A stretch of 64,000 bases of DNA. Origin: Algoriphagus chordae. GTDB taxonomy: Bacteria > Bacteroidota > Bacteroidia > Cytophagales > Cyclobacteriaceae. Position 1 is the first letter of the stretch. Each line of letters opens with the position of its first letter. The stretch is taken from assembly GCF_003254055.1 (NCBI RefSeq), contig NZ_QKZT01000004.1, forward strand, positions 224,066 through 288,065, read 5' to 3'. The notes below the pieces were generated by a model, which was given only the letters and a program-made list of their open reading frames with translations, had not been told where the DNA came from and did not search any database. Of this stretch, positions 25,975 through 35,768 are shown in pieces. Made by a program: the position numbers and the translations under genes.

Positions 25975-28020
25975 TTACAACTTCTCAGACTCCTTTACCA
26001 ACTCTTCATTTCCATCCGCTAATCCAGCCGAAATGAAAGCTTCGATCTCCGAATTTCTTTCTTGACCTTTGTTCAATAAGACGCCTAAAGTGATCATAGC
26101 CCCAATACGAGTTCCTACTTTCTTAGCAGCTGTTTGAAATAAAGGTTCTAATTCCTCATAACTTACTTCTTCCGCCAATTTAGCAATAGAGGCTCTGGCT
26201 GCTGCCAATTTATCACCAGATAGGTTCGTGTATTTCTTAGCTATCTTCTGAATTTCATTGATCGCTGAGCGTTGCCCTTGAGGCTGTCCTCCGCCTTGGT
26301 TTGCTTGCTTTGCTGGTTGAGAATTTTGTGAAGCTGCAACAGGTTTTTGCTTCGCCCAAGAATCCCTCAAACCCACCGTCTTATTAAAGACTAGCTTGTC
26401 CGAAGCAGAATCCTTATCTAAGGTAAAGTAACCCAAGCGCTGGAATTGAAACTTATCATCCAGAGTTGCCTCTTTCAGATAAAGCTCCAAATAGGCTTCT
26501 TTAATTACCTTAAGTGAATCAGGATTGACAAATTCCATAAAATTCTTGTCCTCATGGCTATCTGGTGCCTCGTCTAAGAATAATCTATCATATTCCCGAA
26601 CCTCCGCTTTGATAGCATGCTGAATAGAAACCCAATGAATGGTTCCCTTAACTTTCCGCGTGCTTGCTTCTGTTCCACTTCCAGATCTGGAATCCAAATC
26701 AGCAGTACAGTGGATTTCAGTGATATTTCCATCAGCATCTTTCAGTACAGATTCTCCTTTGATGATATAAGCACTTTTCAACCTAACCTCATTTCCCAAG
26801 GTCAAACGGAAAAACTTGTTTCCAGCTTCTTCCTTGAAGTCTTCTCTTTCGATATAGAGTTCGCCAGAAAAAGGTAAATCATGTGTTCCTGAATTAGGAT
26901 CTTCAGGATTATTTTCAGCAGTAAGTATCTCAGTTTTGCCAGTAGGATAGTTGGTTATCACCAATTTCACTGGATCTAGTACTCCCATCACTCGAGTAGC
27001 TGTTTTATTCAAATCCTCACGAATACAATATTCTAATAAAGACACGTCAGTTACTGAGTCCCGCTTGGAGATTCCAGAAAGGTCAGAGAATTTGCGGATA
27101 GAATTTGGGGTGTAACCTCTTCGTCTCAAGCCAGAAATGGTAGGCATCCGAGGATCGTCCCAACCCTTCACGGTATTATTTTGCACTAGTTCGAGAAGCT
27201 TTCGCTTACTCATCACAGTATAGCTAAGATTTCTACGAGCAAATTCCCGCTGCTTAGGCCTCAACTTGGCCGGGTCATAAATTTGATCCAAAAACCAATC
27301 GTACAATTCCCGGTGCATTTTAAACTCCAGAGTACAGAGAGAATGGGAAATCTGCTCTATATAATCTGATTCTCCGTGAGTCCAATCGTACATAGGATAA
27401 ATACACCAGTCATTTCCTGTACGGTGATGTGCTTTTTTCACTATTCGGTATAGAATAGGATCACGCATCAGCATATTGGGCGAAGACATGTCGATTTTAG
27501 CACGAAGCGCATAGCTTCCTTGCTCAAATTCACCAGCTTTCATCCGCTCAAACAAATCCAAATTTTCTGCTACTGAGCGATCACGGTTTGGACCAGCAAC
27601 ACCAGGAGTCGTAGGAGTACCTTTTTGTGCAGCCATAGCCTCAGAAGACTGGTTATCTACATATGCCTTGTTTTCTTTGATCAATTGTACAGCCCAATCA
27701 TATAGCTGCTGGAAATAATCAGAAGAATAACATTCAGCCGCCCATTGAAAACCCAACCATTGGATATCATGCTTGATAGCATCCACATATTCCTGCTCTT
27801 CTTTGCTAGGATTGGTATCATCAAAGCGAAGGTTGACAGGTGCATTATGCTGCTCTCCTAAGCCAAAATTCAGGCAGATAGAAGCAGCATGACCTATATG
27901 TAAGTAGCCATTGGGCTCAGGTGGAAAACGAAAACGAAGCTTGTCAGGAGAAAATCCTGCAGCCAGGTCGTCAGCAATGATTTGTTCGATAAAATTAAGA
28001 GAGGTCGATTCTTCAGTCAT
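25975..28020 (-). CDS. glnS: Glutaminyl-tRNA synthetase with C-terminal YqeY-like domain, 681 aa
   Basis: Class I synthetase motifs are clear: HIGH at 41-44 after PPEPNGYL, and VMSKR at 269-273 in place of KMSKS. The beta-barrel anticodon-binding region follows to about residue 555, then a Gln/Ser-rich linker (QKPVAASQNSQPAKQANQ) and a helical YqeY/GatB-tail-like domain (about 585-681). It charges tRNA-Gln with glutamine in the cytoplasm. The YqeY tail is known from GlnRS of some bacteria and helps tRNA binding. It is a single gene with its own terminator and is an essential housekeeping marker. Confidence 0.97.
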   Translation of the reverse strand: MTEESTSLNFIEQIIADDLAAGFSPDKLRFRFPPEPNGYLHIGHAASICLNFGLGEQHNAPVNLRFDDTNPSKEEQEYVDAIKHDIQWLGFQWAAECYSSDYFQQLYDWAVQLIKENKAYVDNQSSEAMAAQKGTPTTPGVAGPNRDRSVAENLDLFERMKAGEFEQGSYALRAKIDMSSPNMLMRDPILYRIVKKAHHRTGNDWCIYPMYDWTHGESDYIEQISHSLCTLEFKMHRELYDWFLDQIYDPAKLRPKQREFARRNLSYTVMSKRKLLELVQNNTVKGWDDPRMPTISGLRRRGYTPNSIRKFSDLSGISKRDSVTDVSLLEYCIREDLNKTATRVMGVLDPVKLVITNYPTGKTEILTAENNPEDPNSGTHDLPFSGELYIEREDFKEEAGNKFFRLTLGNEVRLKSAYIIKGESVLKDADGNITEIHCTADLDSRSGSGTEASTRKVKGTIHWVSIQHAIKAEVREYDRLFLDEAPDSHEDKNFMEFVNPDSLKVIKEAYLELYLKEATLDDKFQFQRLGYFTLDKDSASDKLVFNKTVGLRDSWAKQKPVAASQNSQPAKQANQGGGQPQGQRSAINEIQKIAKKYTNLSGDKLAAARASIAKLAEEVSYEELEPLFQTAAKKVGTRIGAMITLGVLLNKGQERNSEIEAFISAGLADGNEELVKESEKL

Positions 28021-28365
28021 AGATCAAATTTGAAAACCAAAATTAAGTCAAAAGCATGTATTTGCAACTGAAAAGAGAAATTGCTTGTGAAGAGATGTTG
28101 GATGTCCAGCATTGGATGTACTCCTTTTCTAACATGTTCTTGCCGAAGAATACTTTTCGAAAAAAAAATAGTTTTGATCCATTATCACTTATCTAATAAC
28201 TTTTTATTAATATATAAACACATTAAAAACCCTATACTCATTTGCTTATTTTATATAAAATTAAGATACTGTCATATTATAATTATAGTGTTATAATTTT
28301 TTATTTATACCTGAATTTGGATCAAGTTGGGACTTTGATAATGCAAAGCTTAAAACATTTAGAGT

Positions 28366-28542
28366 ATGAATCACTTTGCTGTAAGCCAAGATTTACTCAG
28401 AAAATAGGGTTCATCCACTCAGGCAAAGATTGGCTATGAATTATGGCATATTCCTGAAGACATCCAGCTATGTCCTCAAAAAAGTTTAGTGGAATACTCA
28501 GCGCTAAATGGAAGAATTCTAGAATTTAAACTGGTCCCATAA
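28366..28542 (+). pseudogene. Possible small gene remnant with in-frame TAG
   Basis: From ATG 28366 a 58-codon frame runs to TAA at 28540-28542 with one TAG at 28405-28407. After the stop it reads like a real protein C-terminus: IGYELWHIPEDIQLCPQKS and EYSALNGRILEFKLVP. The surrounding sequence is far more A/T rich, so this looks like a decayed coding fragment. No family recognised. Confidence 0.35.
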
Positions 28543-28572
28543 CATTTAAACTTACTCAATCACCTAAATTAG

Positions 28573-28611
28573 GTACGTAATGATACTTATAGGACCGGAT
28601 ATTTTACGTAC
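28573..28611. promoter_or_regulatory. Inverted repeat, possible operator
   Basis: GTACGTAA (28573-28580) is exactly complementary to TTACGTAC (28604-28611) across a 23-base spacer. Each arm contains the palindrome TACGTA. It lies about 210 bases before the aminotransferase start and could bind a dimeric regulator of the cluster. No regulator gene is in the cluster. Confidence 0.3.
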
Positions 28612-28667
28612 ATTAAAAATATCGCATAAATTGAATAATTATCCTAGATTAGCTTTACTGATTCAGC

Positions 28668-28683
28668 ACAATACATATATTGT
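28668..28683. promoter_or_regulatory. Short palindrome upstream of the aminotransferase cluster
   Basis: ACAATA-CATA-TATTGT at 28668-28683 is a perfect 6-base inverted repeat in an A/T-rich stretch. It could be an operator or chance. Confidence 0.2.
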
Positions 28684-28819
28684 AATCAAGATTTCACACA
28701 CATTTTACAAGTATTTAATTATCAGAGGTCTGGCTAAGTTCACTAGCAACATTTAGCGCTTTAATGAATCTAGATCCTAGACTTTGATCATTTACTATCA
28801 AACCACAGAACAAAATCCA

Positions 28820-30139
28820 ATGTTGAAAACAATTACGAAGTCTCAAGAATTATTAGAGAGACGAAAAAACGCCGTAGCCAACGGAGTAGGCGTTTTTAAT
28901 ACAGCAACTGTAAAACAGGCCAAAGGCGCTATAATTATCGATGAAGACGGAAATGAATTAATTGATTTTGCCGGTGGGATCGGTGTAGTCAATGCTGGTC
29001 ATTGCCCTGAACCAGTGGTGCAGGCCATCAAAGACCAGGCTGACAAATTCCTACATACGAGTTTTAACGTAGTGACTTACGAGCCATATATCAAACTATG
29101 TGAGGAACTTTGTGAGATTCTACCACACGGTGACAGAACCAAGGCCATGCTAGTTAGCACGGGTGCAGAAGCTGTGGAAAATGCTATTAAGATTGCAAGA
29201 CAAGCCACCAATAGACAAGGAGTGTTGTGCTTCACGGATGCCTTCCACGGTCGTACAATGATGGCTATGACTCTGACAAGTAAGGTAGATTATAAACTTG
29301 GTTGTGGACCATATGCACCTGAAGTGTATAGAATACCATTTCCAAATTTTTACCGATATGGCAAAGGGGCTTCTTTGGAAGCATTTGTTGAAACAAGTTT
29401 GAAAAACCTGCATGCTTCGAGTAAAAATCTATTTGATCCCAAAAACATTGCTGCAGTAATCATAGAGCCTATTCAAGGAGAGGGTGGATTTAATGCTGTT
29501 CCTCAAAAGTATTTTGAAGGACTTCGAGAATTCTGTGATCAACATGGCATCTTATTGATAGCAGATGAAATCCAAAGTGGTTTTGCACGAACAGGAAATT
29601 GGGCGAGTTGGCAAGATTATCATGTACAACCAGATCTAAGTACTTATGCTAAGTCTTTAGGTTCTGGTTTACCCATAGCTGCAATTGTAGGTAAAGCTGA
29701 TATAATGGATTCAGCAGCTCCTGGGACTATTGGAGGAACTTACATTGGTAGCCCGCTGGCTTGTGTAGCTGCTTTGGCCACCATTCAATACATGAAAGAC
29801 ATCAACCTTAATGCACGTGCTATTGAGATAGGTGACATTGTAATGAAGCGCTTTGAAAAAATCAAAGGAGAATTCAAACAAGTAGGAGATATCAGAGGAG
29901 TGGGAGCCATGAATGCTATGGAATTTGTAAAAGACGGCGATCCTAATCAGCCTGATGCGGAATTGTGTAATGCAGTAGTCAAAGGATGTGCAGAGCAAGG
30001 ACTGATCATCATCAGTGCAGGAACTTATAAAAACATTATCAGGATTTTGTCACCATTAGTTATCGACGATGAGCTGCTCAATAAGGGACTAGACATCATA
30101 GAAAATCAGATTAAAGAGAAAACACAAAACCAACTATGA
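28820..30139 (+). CDS. gabT: 4-aminobutyrate aminotransferase-like class III aminotransferase, 439 aa
   Basis: A class III PLP aminotransferase: VSTGAEAVENAIKIAR (113-128) binds the cofactor phosphate, ADEIQSGFARTG (248-259) carries the PLP-ring Asp, and Lys278 in TYAKSLGSGLP forms the Schiff base. The sequence is closest in style to GabT, which converts 4-aminobutyrate and 2-oxoglutarate to succinate semialdehyde and glutamate. A succinate-semialdehyde dehydrogenase-type gene ends the cluster, which supports this. ATG 28820 is chosen over a TTG 12 codons upstream. It overlaps the next gene by four bases (ATGA). Other omega-amino acids are possible substrates. Confidence 0.9.
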   Translation: MLKTITKSQELLERRKNAVANGVGVFNTATVKQAKGAIIIDEDGNELIDFAGGIGVVNAGHCPEPVVQAIKDQADKFLHTSFNVVTYEPYIKLCEELCEILPHGDRTKAMLVSTGAEAVENAIKIARQATNRQGVLCFTDAFHGRTMMAMTLTSKVDYKLGCGPYAPEVYRIPFPNFYRYGKGASLEAFVETSLKNLHASSKNLFDPKNIAAVIIEPIQGEGGFNAVPQKYFEGLREFCDQHGILLIADEIQSGFARTGNWASWQDYHVQPDLSTYAKSLGSGLPIAAIVGKADIMDSAAPGTIGGTYIGSPLACVAALATIQYMKDINLNARAIEIGDIVMKRFEKIKGEFKQVGDIRGVGAMNAMEFVKDGDPNQPDAELCNAVVKGCAEQGLIIISAGTYKNIIRILSPLVIDDELLNKGLDIIENQIKEKTQNQL

Positions 30140-31065
30140 AGCCATTCGCAATTGCCGGCATACAGATGAAAGTCTCAGCTGTTCATTCCAACGTGGAAAT
30201 GATGAAACTGAAACTTGATATCACCATGAATCTTTATCCTTGGGTACAGATGGTGGTTTTTAGTGAATTATGTGGTTTTGGTCCTTTATTACATACTGCT
30301 CAGGAAGTCCCGGGATTATTTGAGCAGGAAATGAAAAAGAAGGCCAAACAATATGGAATTTGGCTGGTTCCTGGTTCCATTTTCGAGAAAAGAGGCGACT
30401 TGATTTACAATACAGCATCTGTCATTAATCCGGATGGTGAGGTGATCAAAAGGTACAGCAAGATGTTTCCATTTTATCCTTACGAAACTGGTGTGACTGC
30501 TGGAGATCAATTTTGTGTATTTGATGTCCCAGACGTGGGGAGGTTTGGCATATCGATTTGCTATGATATGTGGTTTCCAGAAACGATTAGAACCTTATCA
30601 GTAATGGGAGCAGAGGTCATTTTGCACCCAACTTTGACAGGGACGATTGATCGGGATATTGAACTCTCAATTGCCAGAGCTATGGCATCTGTCAATCAAT
30701 GCTTTCTATTTGACGTCAATGGTCTCGATACTGGGGGCAGTGGATGTTCTATCGTCTGTGGACCAGACGGAAGAGTGCTATATCAAGCGGGAAGCACGGA
30801 AGAAATAATACCTATTGAACTGGATATTGAGCGAGTAAAACGAAGTAGAGAATTGGGTATACTTCGACTTGGACAGCCTCTGAAAAGCTTTAGAGACCAT
30901 ATCGGGAATTTCGAGATATATCAACATGGCGCTCCACTTCCTTACTTGGATTCACTTGGACCGCTGATTAAGCCTACTAAGCTCGAAAAGCTCTCAGAAC
31001 TACGACAGAAAGAAAGTGAATTCAATCAAAGTGAGCCTACTACAGGGTACAAGGGATTACAATAA
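30136..31065 (+). CDS. Nitrilase-superfamily amidohydrolase, 309 aa
   Basis: The Glu-Lys-Cys triad is visible: Glu44 in FSELCGFG, Lys109 in RYSKMFPF and Cys142 in ISICYDMWFPE. The CYDMWFPE context is typical of aliphatic amidases and N-carbamoyl or omega-amide hydrolases rather than true nitrilases. It should hydrolyse a C-N bond of a small linear amide. Translation is coupled to the aminotransferase gene by a four-base overlap. An amide of an omega-amino acid, which the aminotransferase could then use, is a reasonable guess. Confidence 0.88.
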   Translation: MKPFAIAGIQMKVSAVHSNVEMMKLKLDITMNLYPWVQMVVFSELCGFGPLLHTAQEVPGLFEQEMKKKAKQYGIWLVPGSIFEKRGDLIYNTASVINPDGEVIKRYSKMFPFYPYETGVTAGDQFCVFDVPDVGRFGISICYDMWFPETIRTLSVMGAEVILHPTLTGTIDRDIELSIARAMASVNQCFLFDVNGLDTGGSGCSIVCGPDGRVLYQAGSTEEIIPIELDIERVKRSRELGILRLGQPLKSFRDHIGNFEIYQHGAPLPYLDSLGPLIKPTKLEKLSELRQKESEFNQSEPTTGYKGLQ

Positions 31066-31093
31066 TTTATATACCTATTAATACTGAGACACT

Positions 31094-31495
31094 ATGGGAT
31101 TACCATCGACAGGAAAAAAGAGCGCTAAATTGAGACACTACGTTAGTTGGTTTGAAATACCTGCCCTTGATATCCTCAGAGCGGTGGACTTTTACAACTT
31201 CATCTACTGTATAGAAATGGAGACTACGGAATCCAATGGCTATGCTATGGCCTTCTTTCCAGCAGACAATGGTATAGGAGGAGCTATAGTCGTAGGTGAA
31301 GGTTCTGTCCCTAGTGAAACAGGACCCTTGATTTATTTAAATGCAGGAAAGGATCTGGCACCAGTTCTCGGCAGAATAGAAGAAGCGGGTGGACGGGTTA
31401 TTATGGGTAAAACACTTATTAGTGAAGATGCTGGGTATTTCGCCTTATTCATTGATACCGAGGGAAATAAATTAGCACTACACTCAAAAAATTAA
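31094..31495 (+). CDS. VOC (glyoxalase/bleomycin resistance fold) protein, 133 aa
   Basis: The opening YVSWFEIPALDILRAVDFY and the ending YFALFIDTEGNKLALHS show the two beta-alpha-beta-beta-beta repeats of the VOC fold. Such proteins may be lyases, isomerases or binding proteins. Few of the usual metal His/Glu ligands are evident, so it may not be a glyoxalase. It sits in tight order between the amidohydrolase and the large PLP enzyme genes, so it likely belongs to the same pathway. Confidence 0.8.
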   Translation: MGLPSTGKKSAKLRHYVSWFEIPALDILRAVDFYNFIYCIEMETTESNGYAMAFFPADNGIGGAIVVGEGSVPSETGPLIYLNAGKDLAPVLGRIEEAGGRVIMGKTLISEDAGYFALFIDTEGNKLALHSKN

Positions 31496-31498
31496 CCA

Positions 31499-34240
31499 AT
31501 GCCAGATCCTAAAAAATTAATTAGTGCTCCTTATTATAGTATTGGCCAGCTTAGGTTAGACAAGTGGAATGAGCTTAAAAATGAAAGTGAAGAATTATCA
31601 TCTTCTAAAGTAGGCTCAACAAATGAGGCGAAGCATAAAGATAAAATTAGGCTTTTGCTGAAAGATCTGAAGGTTGTAGAGCAGTATTTTGCAATTCCAG
31701 GGAAGCTAATTATCGAGAAGCTAAAAAAGTGCCTTGAAAGTGGGGACCATGCCGTATTGTCTCATCATATTAATAATACCAGTCGGCAATTGATAAACGA
31801 TGTGTACAGTGGGCACCCTTATCTTCCAAATGACGAGGACTCTGACCAGCTTGAAAGCGAATTTGCGCTTAGTGCCATTCAAAACTCAGGCAAGAATTAC
31901 TTTGAAGTACTTTTTCTGGAAAACCTCAATTCAGTAGATGAGACGACACTACTTGAAAGATTGAGAGAACTACATGATCCCAACGATCAGTTTACCTACA
32001 ACGTGGTGGTACAACATTCCTTTCAGGATGCACTGATTGCTTTGTTTTTCAATCCTAATATTCAAGCAGTAGTCATTCGATATGCTCCCCCGTATCGCTC
32101 AGAAAACATCAACCCACTCATAAAACCTTATATCCAAAATGTCTTAAACATAGATCATCAGGATATGCCTGAGGCTCAATTGGGTCCTAAATTAGGTCAG
32201 TTGATCAAGCACTTCAGACCAGAAATCGACACGTATTACGTAACGGACACTGCGCTTGGAGACCTGAAAGACAGTACCATAGAGACCTTCAGAAGAATCT
32301 ATTATAGAAAGGAAGATCTTCAGGAATTACACCTAGCAATTATTAGGGGCATCAATGAAAGATACCATACACCATTTTTCTCTGCACTGAAGAATTATAG
32401 CCAAAAACCTACAGGGATTTTTCATGCAATGCCGATATCCCGCGGCAACTCGGTATTCAAGTCCAAGTGGATCAAAGATTTTGGTGACTTCTATGGAAGG
32501 AATATGTTTCTGGCAGAATCTTCTTCGACCACGGGAGGATTAGATTCATTGCTGCAACCTACAGGACCTTTGAAGCAAGCCCAGGAAATGGCCGCTGTGG
32601 CCTATGGTTCTCAGCGAACATTTTTCGTGACAAATGGAACATCCACTGCCAACAAAATTGTGTTACAAGCTCTGGTAGAGCCAGGAGATCTGGTTCTGAT
32701 CGATAGGGATTGTCACAAGTCACATCACTATGGTTTGGTTTTATCTGGCGCATATCCAGTGTATTTGGATTCTTATCCTATAGAGCAATATTCCATTTAT
32801 GGAGCAGTTCCACTAGAGCAGATCACCAAGAAATTACTAGTCTTGAAAAAGGCTGGTAGGTTAGATAAGGTGAAAATGCTTCTTTTGACCAATTGCACCT
32901 TCGATGGGATGGTCTATAATGTACAGCAGGTTATGGAAGCGGTTTTGGCTATCAAGCCAAATATGATATTCTTATGGGACGAAGCTTGGTTTGCATTTGC
33001 AGGATTCACCTATACCTATAAGCAGCGTACGGGGATGTTCTCAGCAAATAAGTTACATAGCAAATATCAATCTGATGCTTATCGTAAAGAATATCAGACA
33101 CATATCAAAAATCTCAAAGAGGGAGAAGTCGCCACTTTGCCAGATCCAGATAAAGTTCGGATTCGTGTCTATGCTACGCAAAGTACCCACAAAACACTAA
33201 GTAGTTTTCGACAGGGATCGATGATTCATATTTGGGATGAGGAATTTAGGAGAAAAGCCGAAAACACCTTTTTGGAAGCCTATATGACGCATACCTCAAC
33301 TTCTCCAAACTATCAAATGCTGGCTTCTCTCGATGTAGGAAGAAGGCAGACGCAGTTTGAAGGATATGAAATGGTAGAGCGTAGCATTGAGCTAGCCATG
33401 GTACTTCGCGCCAAGGTAGTTTCAAATCCCTTATTGAGTAAGTATTTTGATGTCCTTACAGTTAAAGATTTTATTCCATTGCAATACCGAGATAGTGGAT
33501 TGAAAGCATATTATGATACCACTGTAGGATGGAATAGGATGGAAGAAGCTTGGGAGAAGGATGAGTTTATGCTCGATCCTACTAAGATTACCCTATTCAT
33601 AGGTCGTACTGGTATAGACGGGGATACGTTCAAGAATAAATACCTCATGGATAAGTACAATATTCAGATCAATAAGACCTCTAGAAATACGGTGCTCTTT
33701 ATGACTAACATTGGCACGACTAGAGGATCTGTGGCTTACCTGACCAAGGTGTTATTAAAAATTGCTAGTGATTTGGATTCATACTTTGCCTCCCTAAATA
33801 GGCGAGAACGAGAAATCTCGGATGCTCTTATACAATCACTGACCAAAGACGTTCCTCCTCTGCCTGACTTCTCACGCTTCCATTCCTCATTTCTTGCCGT
33901 CCCTGGAGTGCCAGGGGGTAATTTGAGAGCTGCATATTTTCTCGCTTACAGTGAAGAGAATTGTGAATACATATCTATGCTTGATTGTAAAAAGGCCATA
34001 GAGGAAGGTAAAGAGCTAGTTGCTTCATCCTTTGTGATACCTTATCCACCAGGTTTTCCAGTACTAGTTCCTGGTCAGGTGGTCTCTGCGGAAATCATTC
34101 GCTTTATGCTGGTATTGGATGTTTCTGAAATCCACGGTTACCGGGCAGATCTAGGTCTTCGAATTTTCAAGGACTCCGTCCTCAATCGTCAGAAAACAGC
34201 TACGGCTATGGGCGCAATGGGAGCATTAAAAAAGAAATAG
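31499..34240 (+). CDS. Large PLP enzyme with Orn/Lys/Arg decarboxylase fold, 913 aa
   Basis: The central part (about 330-720) has the decarboxylase/aminotransferase class I fold: SSSTTGGLDSLLQPTG, FVTNGTSTANKIV, DRDCHKSHHYG, FLWDEAWFAF for the PLP Asp, and QSTHKTLSS with Schiff-base Lys565. The first 300 residues include a response-regulator-like wing seen in the acid-inducible amino acid decarboxylases, but the rest is diverged. The C-terminal domain keeps PPGFPVLVPGQ. At 913 residues it is longer than the usual 710-750 of that family. It may decarboxylate or otherwise transform a basic amino acid or an acylated derivative. It starts three bases after the VOC gene. Confidence 0.85.
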   Translation: MPDPKKLISAPYYSIGQLRLDKWNELKNESEELSSSKVGSTNEAKHKDKIRLLLKDLKVVEQYFAIPGKLIIEKLKKCLESGDHAVLSHHINNTSRQLINDVYSGHPYLPNDEDSDQLESEFALSAIQNSGKNYFEVLFLENLNSVDETTLLERLRELHDPNDQFTYNVVVQHSFQDALIALFFNPNIQAVVIRYAPPYRSENINPLIKPYIQNVLNIDHQDMPEAQLGPKLGQLIKHFRPEIDTYYVTDTALGDLKDSTIETFRRIYYRKEDLQELHLAIIRGINERYHTPFFSALKNYSQKPTGIFHAMPISRGNSVFKSKWIKDFGDFYGRNMFLAESSSTTGGLDSLLQPTGPLKQAQEMAAVAYGSQRTFFVTNGTSTANKIVLQALVEPGDLVLIDRDCHKSHHYGLVLSGAYPVYLDSYPIEQYSIYGAVPLEQITKKLLVLKKAGRLDKVKMLLLTNCTFDGMVYNVQQVMEAVLAIKPNMIFLWDEAWFAFAGFTYTYKQRTGMFSANKLHSKYQSDAYRKEYQTHIKNLKEGEVATLPDPDKVRIRVYATQSTHKTLSSFRQGSMIHIWDEEFRRKAENTFLEAYMTHTSTSPNYQMLASLDVGRRQTQFEGYEMVERSIELAMVLRAKVVSNPLLSKYFDVLTVKDFIPLQYRDSGLKAYYDTTVGWNRMEEAWEKDEFMLDPTKITLFIGRTGIDGDTFKNKYLMDKYNIQINKTSRNTVLFMTNIGTTRGSVAYLTKVLLKIASDLDSYFASLNRREREISDALIQSLTKDVPPLPDFSRFHSSFLAVPGVPGGNLRAAYFLAYSEENCEYISMLDCKKAIEEGKELVASSFVIPYPPGFPVLVPGQVVSAEIIRFMLVLDVSEIHGYRADLGLRIFKDSVLNRQKTATAMGAMGALKKK

Positions 34241-34272
34241 CTAAGTAAATTTTAACCACTTAAACTAAAAAT

Positions 34273-35760
34273 ATGACTGCTAAGAAAAAAGTAACGCATT
34301 CGAAATCTATACTAAAGGGCATTTCAGATATAAGAAGATTCTTTTATAAAAACGAAACTCCTATCTATTTCGTCAGTGCAACCAATTTCAATCTTTTAGG
34401 AGCAGATGAATGGATCAAAGGGTTTAAGTTCATCCTGAACATAGAATGTTTTGATGGACTGCATCCTAATGTTTTTTCGCCTAAGGAAGAAATACCTCAT
34501 GACGAATTCGAAAGTATTGAGGATATCAATAACTACCTATTACAGCACCCGGAGGTTCAGGCCTATATTCATTCCCGAAAAGTAAACGGCAAGGCAGGAA
34601 AAGTGATGTTCTTGATGTTTGATGAGAAAACAGAAAAACTCGCTAAGAAACTGGGATTAGAGGTGATTTTCCCTTCTGCCAAGATGCGAAACTCAATGGA
34701 CAACAAGGTAAACACTAACCGGATAGCTGAGAAAGCGGGCGTGCCTTGCGTGCCTTATGTATTGTCCCCAGTGAATGATTACAAGCATCTAGGAGAAGTG
34801 TCCAAAAAAGAATTGGGCGATGACCTAGTTATTCAAACTCCTTTTGGAGATTCTGGTCATACCACCTTTTTCATATCCAACGAGGAAGAATATCTGAAGC
34901 ATGCAAATGAAATAGAGCAGGAGGATGAGGTAAAGATCATGAAGCGCATCAATTGCCGAGGTTCAGCGATTGAGGCTTGTGTGACCAAAAATGGTACAAT
35001 CGTGGCACCACTCATGACTGAACTCGTAGGCTTCAAAGAACTGACTCCTTACAAGGGTGGATGGTGTGGAAATGAGATATATCCAAATGCCTTTACTCCT
35101 TCGATTAGACAAAACGCTAGGAAATACACTCAACTGTTTGGAGACCAGCTCCGTAAGGAAGGTTATAAGGGGTACTTTGAACTTGACTTTCTAATCGATC
35201 AGGACAATGGCCAGATTTATTTGGGTGAGTTAAACCCTAGAATTACAGGTGCTAGCTCGATCACTAACCATGCTGTATTTGCGCTAGCAGATGCTCCATT
35301 ACACCTTTTCCATATTTTGGAATGGATGGATGCGGACTACAAATTTAGCGTAAAAGCCCTCAATCAACGCTGGGGAAGGCAGGAAAACATTGACAATTGG
35401 AGCCAGATGGTAATAAAGCATACAGAGGACACCGTAGAATATGTGCATGATGCACCGGCCTCAGGAATCTGGAATATGTTTGACAATGGTCATATCAAGT
35501 TTGATAGAATGGATACCCATCGAAGAGCTGTAGAATCCGAAAGTGAAGCGTTTTTCCTTCGTATCACCAAAAAAGGAGATTACCTCTATGAGGGTGCAGA
35601 TATGGGAATATTAGTATCCAGAGGTCGAATGATGACAGATGATTTCCAACTGACGCCTAGAGCCATAGGTTGGATCAATGCTATCAAATCCCAATACACC
35701 TCAGCAATGGTGGAAGATAAAAGAGAAGGGGCCAAGCTTAAAGGAAGCTTAACTAAATAA
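34273..35760 (+). CDS. ATP-grasp ligase (biotin carboxylase-like), 495 aa
   Basis: The ATP-grasp domain spans about 130-380, with QTPFGDSGHTTFFIS as the flexible loop, and GELNPRITGASSITN (Glu319, Asn321 and Arg323) as the metal and phosphate site. The N-terminal 110 residues look like a pre-ATP-grasp domain. There is no biotin carboxyl carrier or carboxyltransferase nearby, so it is more likely a carboxylate-amine ligase that makes an amide through an acyl phosphate. It lies 32 bases after the large PLP gene and is followed by a terminator-like hairpin. Confidence 0.83.
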   Translation: MTAKKKVTHSKSILKGISDIRRFFYKNETPIYFVSATNFNLLGADEWIKGFKFILNIECFDGLHPNVFSPKEEIPHDEFESIEDINNYLLQHPEVQAYIHSRKVNGKAGKVMFLMFDEKTEKLAKKLGLEVIFPSAKMRNSMDNKVNTNRIAEKAGVPCVPYVLSPVNDYKHLGEVSKKELGDDLVIQTPFGDSGHTTFFISNEEEYLKHANEIEQEDEVKIMKRINCRGSAIEACVTKNGTIVAPLMTELVGFKELTPYKGGWCGNEIYPNAFTPSIRQNARKYTQLFGDQLRKEGYKGYFELDFLIDQDNGQIYLGELNPRITGASSITNHAVFALADAPLHLFHILEWMDADYKFSVKALNQRWGRQENIDNWSQMVIKHTEDTVEYVHDAPASGIWNMFDNGHIKFDRMDTHRRAVESESEAFFLRITKKGDYLYEGADMGILVSRGRMMTDDFQLTPRAIGWINAIKSQYTSAMVEDKREGAKLKGSLTK

Positions 35761-35768
35761 TGTGTTTT

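Larger units (their letters stand above)
28021..28819. other. Long intergenic region upstream of the aminotransferase cluster
   Basis: About 800 A/T-rich bases. It holds a GATGTTGGATGTCC-type word near 28095, an interrupted open frame (28366-28542) and two inverted repeats that could be operators (28573-28611 and 28668-28683). Two short overlapping open frames between 28081 and 28439 have low-complexity I/Y/L content and are not called genes. Confidence 0.5.

Noticed and set aside
28081..28439. Two short I/Y/L-rich frames
   Set aside because: Low-complexity A/T DNA, mutually overlapping, no motif.
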